Source: JASLDZ01 sp964235945
Lineage (GTDB): Bacteria; Pseudomonadota; Alphaproteobacteria; Caulobacterales; Caulobacteraceae
DNA length: 17,651 nucleotides
Direction: 5' to 3'
NCBI GenBank assembly: GCA_964235945.1
Contig: CAXSDV010000054.1
Location: 1-17,651, forward strand
Under the pieces are notes generated by a model that was not told the origin of the DNA, made no database searches, and was given only the letters and a program-made list of their open reading frames with translations. The position numbers and the translations under genes were made by a program. Shown piece by piece: positions 15,114 to 17,651 of this stretch; within the stretch, counting starts at the first letter, position 1, and each line of letters begins with the position of its first letter.

Positions 15114-15127
15114 CCTGCCGGTGGATA

Positions 15128-16606
15128 TTAGAAGCCGATGGTCGTCGAGACCTGGGCGTAGCTTCCCTTGTGGGGCTCGGTGGGGGCGCTTCGCAGGCGC
15201 CAGCCGATGTCGAGTTGGACGTCGATGAAGCGGCCCAGGGTGTAGCGACCGTTCACGCCGGCGCTGGCCAGGTCCACCGTGCGTTTCTGGTCGGGGATGG
15301 GCGTCACCTGCCGCAGGTCGGCGTAGTCGAAGAACGCCCCCACCTGCGCCANNNNNNNNNNNNNNNNNNNNNNNNNNNNNNNNNNNNNNNNNNNNNNNNN
15401 NNNNNNNNNNNNNNNNNNNNNNNNNNNNNNNNNNNNNNNNNNNNNNNNNNNCCGGTCGGTGACCGTGGCGTCGTAGATCAGCGGGAACTGGTCCACCTCG
15501 GCCTGGGTGGCGAACACCCGCACGCCGGAAAACTCCAGGTTGTTGTCGGTGGTCTTGTAGTCGTAACCGGCCTGCACGTCCTGGACCACCGCCGTTCCCG
15601 CCCAACCGATGCGCGGCAGGACGTGTACGTAGCGCAGGCTCGCCTGGCCGGAGTGGCCCTGGTCGTCGAAGACCGCCGCGATGTCGGGTCGGGCTTTCTC
15701 GTAGGAGCCGAACACGAGCAGCCGGTCGCGCCAGGGCAGCGGGATCACGTCGGACACCGCGTGGGAGGTGTAGCGGCCGGAGAAGCTGCGGGTGAGCTGG
15801 TAGCTGAGGATTTGGCCGAGGCCGAAGGCGTTGCCCCAGTTCAGCCCGAGGTTGAATTCGTTGCGGCCGAGGCTACGCACGCCGAGGTTGTCGTAGCCCG
15901 CGTAGGCGCGCACCGGCGCGCGGTCGTGCGCCTGCAGCACGACGTCCGTCTCGCCCTGGGCGGCCCCCGGCTTGAACACGGCGTCCACCGTCAGGAACGG
16001 GTTGGCGTTCAGCCGATCGAGGTCGGTCTGCAGGGCGCCGAGCTCCAGCGGCCGGCCGGGCTTCAGGCCGCTCTCCCGGCGGATCAGGCCCGACGAGAAC
16101 CAGCGCTCGCCTTCCACCTCCACCCCGCCCAGCCGGTAGCGGGTGAGGACCACCTGCACCACGCCGTTTGAGACGTTCTGGGGCGGCGTGGTGACGTCGG
16201 CGAAGGGACGGCCGTGCGCCTTCAGCCAGGCGAGCGTCAGGTTTCGCAGGCGGGCCAAGTCGGCCAGGGTCAACGGCTTGCCGAAGAAGGGCTCGAGTTG
16301 CGCGCGGAAGTGCGGGTCGGCCAGCTCCGGCGTTCGGGCGAGGTCGAGGCCGCCCGCGGGCGCCACGCGGCCGCGGGGCTCGAGCCCGTCGGCGCCGGCC
16401 ACGAACACCAAGCCCTTCAGCGCGGAGATCACGGGCGTCTCGGGCGCGGCGACGGGTGCGGGCGCGGGCGGCGCGGACAGGGCGGGCGCCTCGAACTTGG
16501 GCGGCAGCTTGGGCGCGATGCGGTCGAAGTCCTGCGCACGCGCCTGGAAGGCGAGGCCGGCCGCGACGAACGCGAGCGCCAGGGGGAGGGGAGGCGGGCG
16601 GATCAT
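15128..16606 (-). CDS. Two-partner secretion transporter TpsB (ShlB/FhaC/HecB type), interrupted by an assembly gap
   Basis: Outer-membrane pore that would export the TpsA protein encoded just upstream. A signal peptide (MIRPPPLPLALAFVAAGLAF, cleavage after ARA at residue 24) is followed by a Pro/Ala-rich segment. A first POTRA domain spans about 60-157 (RLRNLTLAWLKAHGRPFADV) and a second about 158-228 (LTRYRLGGVEVEGERWFSSG, ALQTDLDRLNANPFLTVDAV). A 16-stranded barrel starts near PVRAYAGYDNLGVRSLGRNE. The product ends in ...STTIGF with the terminal phenylalanine used by the Bam machinery. The gap removes the central barrel including the VRGY motif region expected in this family. The frame is kept across the printed 100 N, but with 492 positions the protein is shorter than the usual 550-590, so more than 34 residues are probably missing. 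Confidence 0.9.
   Translation of the reverse strand: MIRPPPLPLALAFVAAGLAFQARAQDFDRIAPKLPPKFEAPALSAPPAPAPVAAPETPVISALKGLVFVAGADGLEPRGRVAPAGGLDLARTPELADPHFRAQLEPFFGKPLTLADLARLRNLTLAWLKAHGRPFADVTTPPQNVSNGVVQVVLTRYRLGGVEVEGERWFSSGLIRRESGLKPGRPLELGALQTDLDRLNANPFLTVDAVFKPGAAQGETDVVLQAHDRAPVRAYAGYDNLGVRSLGRNEFNLGLNWGNAFGLGQILSYQLTRSFSGRYTSHAVSDVIPLPWRDRLLVFGSYEKARPDIAAVFDDQGHSGQASLRYVHVLPRIGWAGTAVVQDVQAGYDYKTTDNNLEFSGVRVFATQAEVDQFPLIYDATVTDRXXXXXXXXXXXXXXXXXXXXXXXXXXXXXXXXXXAQVGAFFDYADLRQVTPIPDQKRTVDLASAGVNGRYTLGRFIDVQLDIGWRLRSAPTEPHKGSYAQVSTTIGF
15352..15451. other. Assembly gap of 100 N
   Basis: Exactly 100 undetermined bases within tpsB, the same length as the other gap in this window, consistent with a scaffolder's fixed placeholder. 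The frame before and after is compatible with this length, but family length suggests that several hundred bases are missing. Confidence 0.95.
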
Positions 16607-16620
16607 GGAACGCGTACGCT

Positions 16621-17651
16621 TCAGCGGGCCGACAGCCGGACGGCGGGCGGCGGGGACGAGACGGAGAGCGTCGCCGCCGGCGCGTCCGGCGGTACGAGCC
16701 GCCACGCCTTGGCCTTGCCGCCCTGCAGCAGGATCTGCTCGGTGGAGTTGATCAGCGGCGGCCCGCTGCGGACCAGTCCGCCCTCGGGCGCGTCGGAAGC
16801 GGTCTGCGCGTCCACTTCCAGCACCGACGGCAGGGAGCCGAAGCCGTTGTTCATCCAGGTGGAGAGCGCGGACGGAGCCGGGAACGGGACGTAGCTGCGG
16901 GGGGTGGCCGCGGCGAAGGCGGCGAGCTCGGCCGACCGCGCGATGACCGTCGGCGAGGCGATCTCGCTCGCCTCCATGTTCGCCGAAACGGCCTGCGCCA
17001 GCGTCGGAGCCGTCGTGACCACCGCGGGCGTCGTCAACGGGGGCGGCGTGGGCGGCGCCGTGGGAGGCGCGGTGGGCGCGCCGCCGCCCGGAGGCGCCGC
17101 GGCGGCGAGGATGACGCCCGGGCCCTGGGCCGAGGAGGGAAGCTGATAGTTCGACAGGCGCGTCCCGGCGGCGGCCGAGAGGTCGCCCGCGCCGAGGGCG
17201 GCCATGACCGTGCGCGCGCCCGCGTCCGGCGCGTCGTAGGCGCCCAGCGTTTGCGTCACGTCCGCCCCCTGGCCGGCCACGAACCCGGACAGGAGGAAGT
17301 TCGACGGCGTGAGCGCGACGGCCGCCCCGCCGTTCGCCGTCCGCGTGGGAAGGCCGGTGATGGCGGCCGTCAGCGCCCGGGGCGTGATGGTCCCGGCGCC
17401 GGCGACGGAGGTGGGCAGCACGTAGTTGGCGAGGTTGGTGCCGGAGGCGGCGGCGAAGTCGCCGGCGCCGAGCGTCGCCGTCACCGTGCGCGCGCCCGCG
17501 TCCGCGGCGTCGTAGAGGCCGGCGCCCTGGGTGACGCTCGCGCCCTGGCCGGCCACGAAGCCGCTCAGCGCGTAGTCCGCCGGCGAGAGCGCCGCTGCGG
17601 CGGTCCCGTCGTAGGTCTTTGCGGGCGCGCCGGTCATCGCGGCCGTCAGCG
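16621..17651 (-). CDS. Two-partner secretion exoprotein TpsA (filamentous-haemagglutinin-like), C-terminal part
   Basis: The gene enters from the right edge; only the last roughly 343 residues are here and the N-terminal TPS domain is outside. Two tandem YDG/MBG-type repeats of about 92 residues are visible, each with LSGFVAGQGAxVTQ and YDAxDAGARTVxAxLGAGD and an NYxLP end. A Pro/Ala/Thr linker (about 17036-17100) follows, then a roughly 140-residue tail with LPSVLEVDAQTASDAPEGG and LINSTEQILLQGGKAKAW. Such exoproteins act on the cell surface as adhesins or in biofilm and contact-dependent roles; which one cannot be told from the tail. The stop lies 14 bases before the tpsB start, showing an A-then-B operon read on the minus strand. 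Confidence 0.85.
   Translation of the reverse strand, partial: LTAAMTGAPAKTYDGTAAAALSPADYALSGFVAGQGASVTQGAGLYDAADAGARTVTATLGAGDFAAASGTNLANYVLPTSVAGAGTITPRALTAAITGLPTRTANGGAAVALTPSNFLLSGFVAGQGADVTQTLGAYDAPDAGARTVMAALGAGDLSAAAGTRLSNYQLPSSAQGPGVILAAAAPPGGGAPTAPPTAPPTPPPLTTPAVVTTAPTLAQAVSANMEASEIASPTVIARSAELAAFAAATPRSYVPFPAPSALSTWMNNGFGSLPSVLEVDAQTASDAPEGGLVRSGPPLINSTEQILLQGGKAKAWRLVPPDAPAATLSVSSPPPAVRLSAR
17110..17373 (-). repeat. YDG-type protein repeat, last copy
   Basis: 88-residue unit from LTAAITGLPTRTANGGAAVA to GPGVI. It aligns to the preceding copy without gaps, but YDG is changed to ANG. It is the last repeat before the proline-rich linker. Confidence 0.75.
17374..17649 (-). repeat. 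YDG-type protein repeat, first copy in the window
   Basis: 92-residue unit from LTAAMTGAPAKTYDGTAAAA to ITPRA. It retains the TYDGT motif that names the domain. Offset to the next copy is 276 bases, seen both in protein and DNA. Confidence 0.75.

Noticed and set aside
17036..17100. Short GC-rich repeats that could look like a CRISPR or tandem array
   Set aside because: They encode the Pro/Ala/Thr-rich linker of the exoprotein; there are no spacers or conserved direct repeats of CRISPR size anywhere in the window.

Overview
The window is very GC-rich DNA (roughly 70% by eye) from a bacterium most likely in the Alphaproteobacteria, probably Caulobacteraceae or a close relative. The pointers are a terminase of the gene-transfer-agent (GTA) type, the small families DUF3297 and DUF3597, and a -10-like element resembling the Caulobacter housekeeping type. 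This placement is an inference from gene content. Two runs of exactly 100 N (6510-6609 and 15352-15451) look like scaffold placeholders of a draft assembly. Each falls inside a coding sequence.

Left part (1-7078), mostly core-type genes on both strands: the C-terminal part of a GTA-like large terminase, a DUF3597 protein, a short conserved-looking 101-residue protein, a YpfJ-type zinc metallopeptidase, a proline iminopeptidase, a SnoaL/NTF2-fold protein with an inverted-repeat operator candidate upstream, a nitronate monooxygenase, a small RTX calcium-binding protein interrupted by the first gap, and a DUF3297 protein.

Middle (7152-7380): a relic of a mobile element. A 44-base 3' half of a tRNA-Cys gene lies directly against the decayed C-terminus of a tyrosine recombinase, both on the minus strand. 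This is the expected picture of an att site at one end of an integrated element. By its orientation the former element lies, or lay, to the right.

Right part (7431-17651): a lipoprotein with a CsbD-like domain, a SulP anion transporter with a STAS domain, a fatty-acid desaturase, a large secreted protein of unknown function (798 residues), an MFS exporter, and a two-partner secretion operon. In that operon the exoprotein TpsA (only its C-terminal end, with two YDG-type repeats, is in the window) is followed after 14 bases by the outer-membrane transporter TpsB. After another 14 bases comes an uncharacterised 79-residue ORF. Surface and secreted functions (RTX protein, TPS pair, 798-residue protein) are prominent, but I see no new defence or other multi-gene system that I could defend. 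The best leads are the tRNA-Cys/integrase relic, the terminase with no portal gene after it, the operator upstream of the SnoaL-like gene, and the unknown secreted protein.
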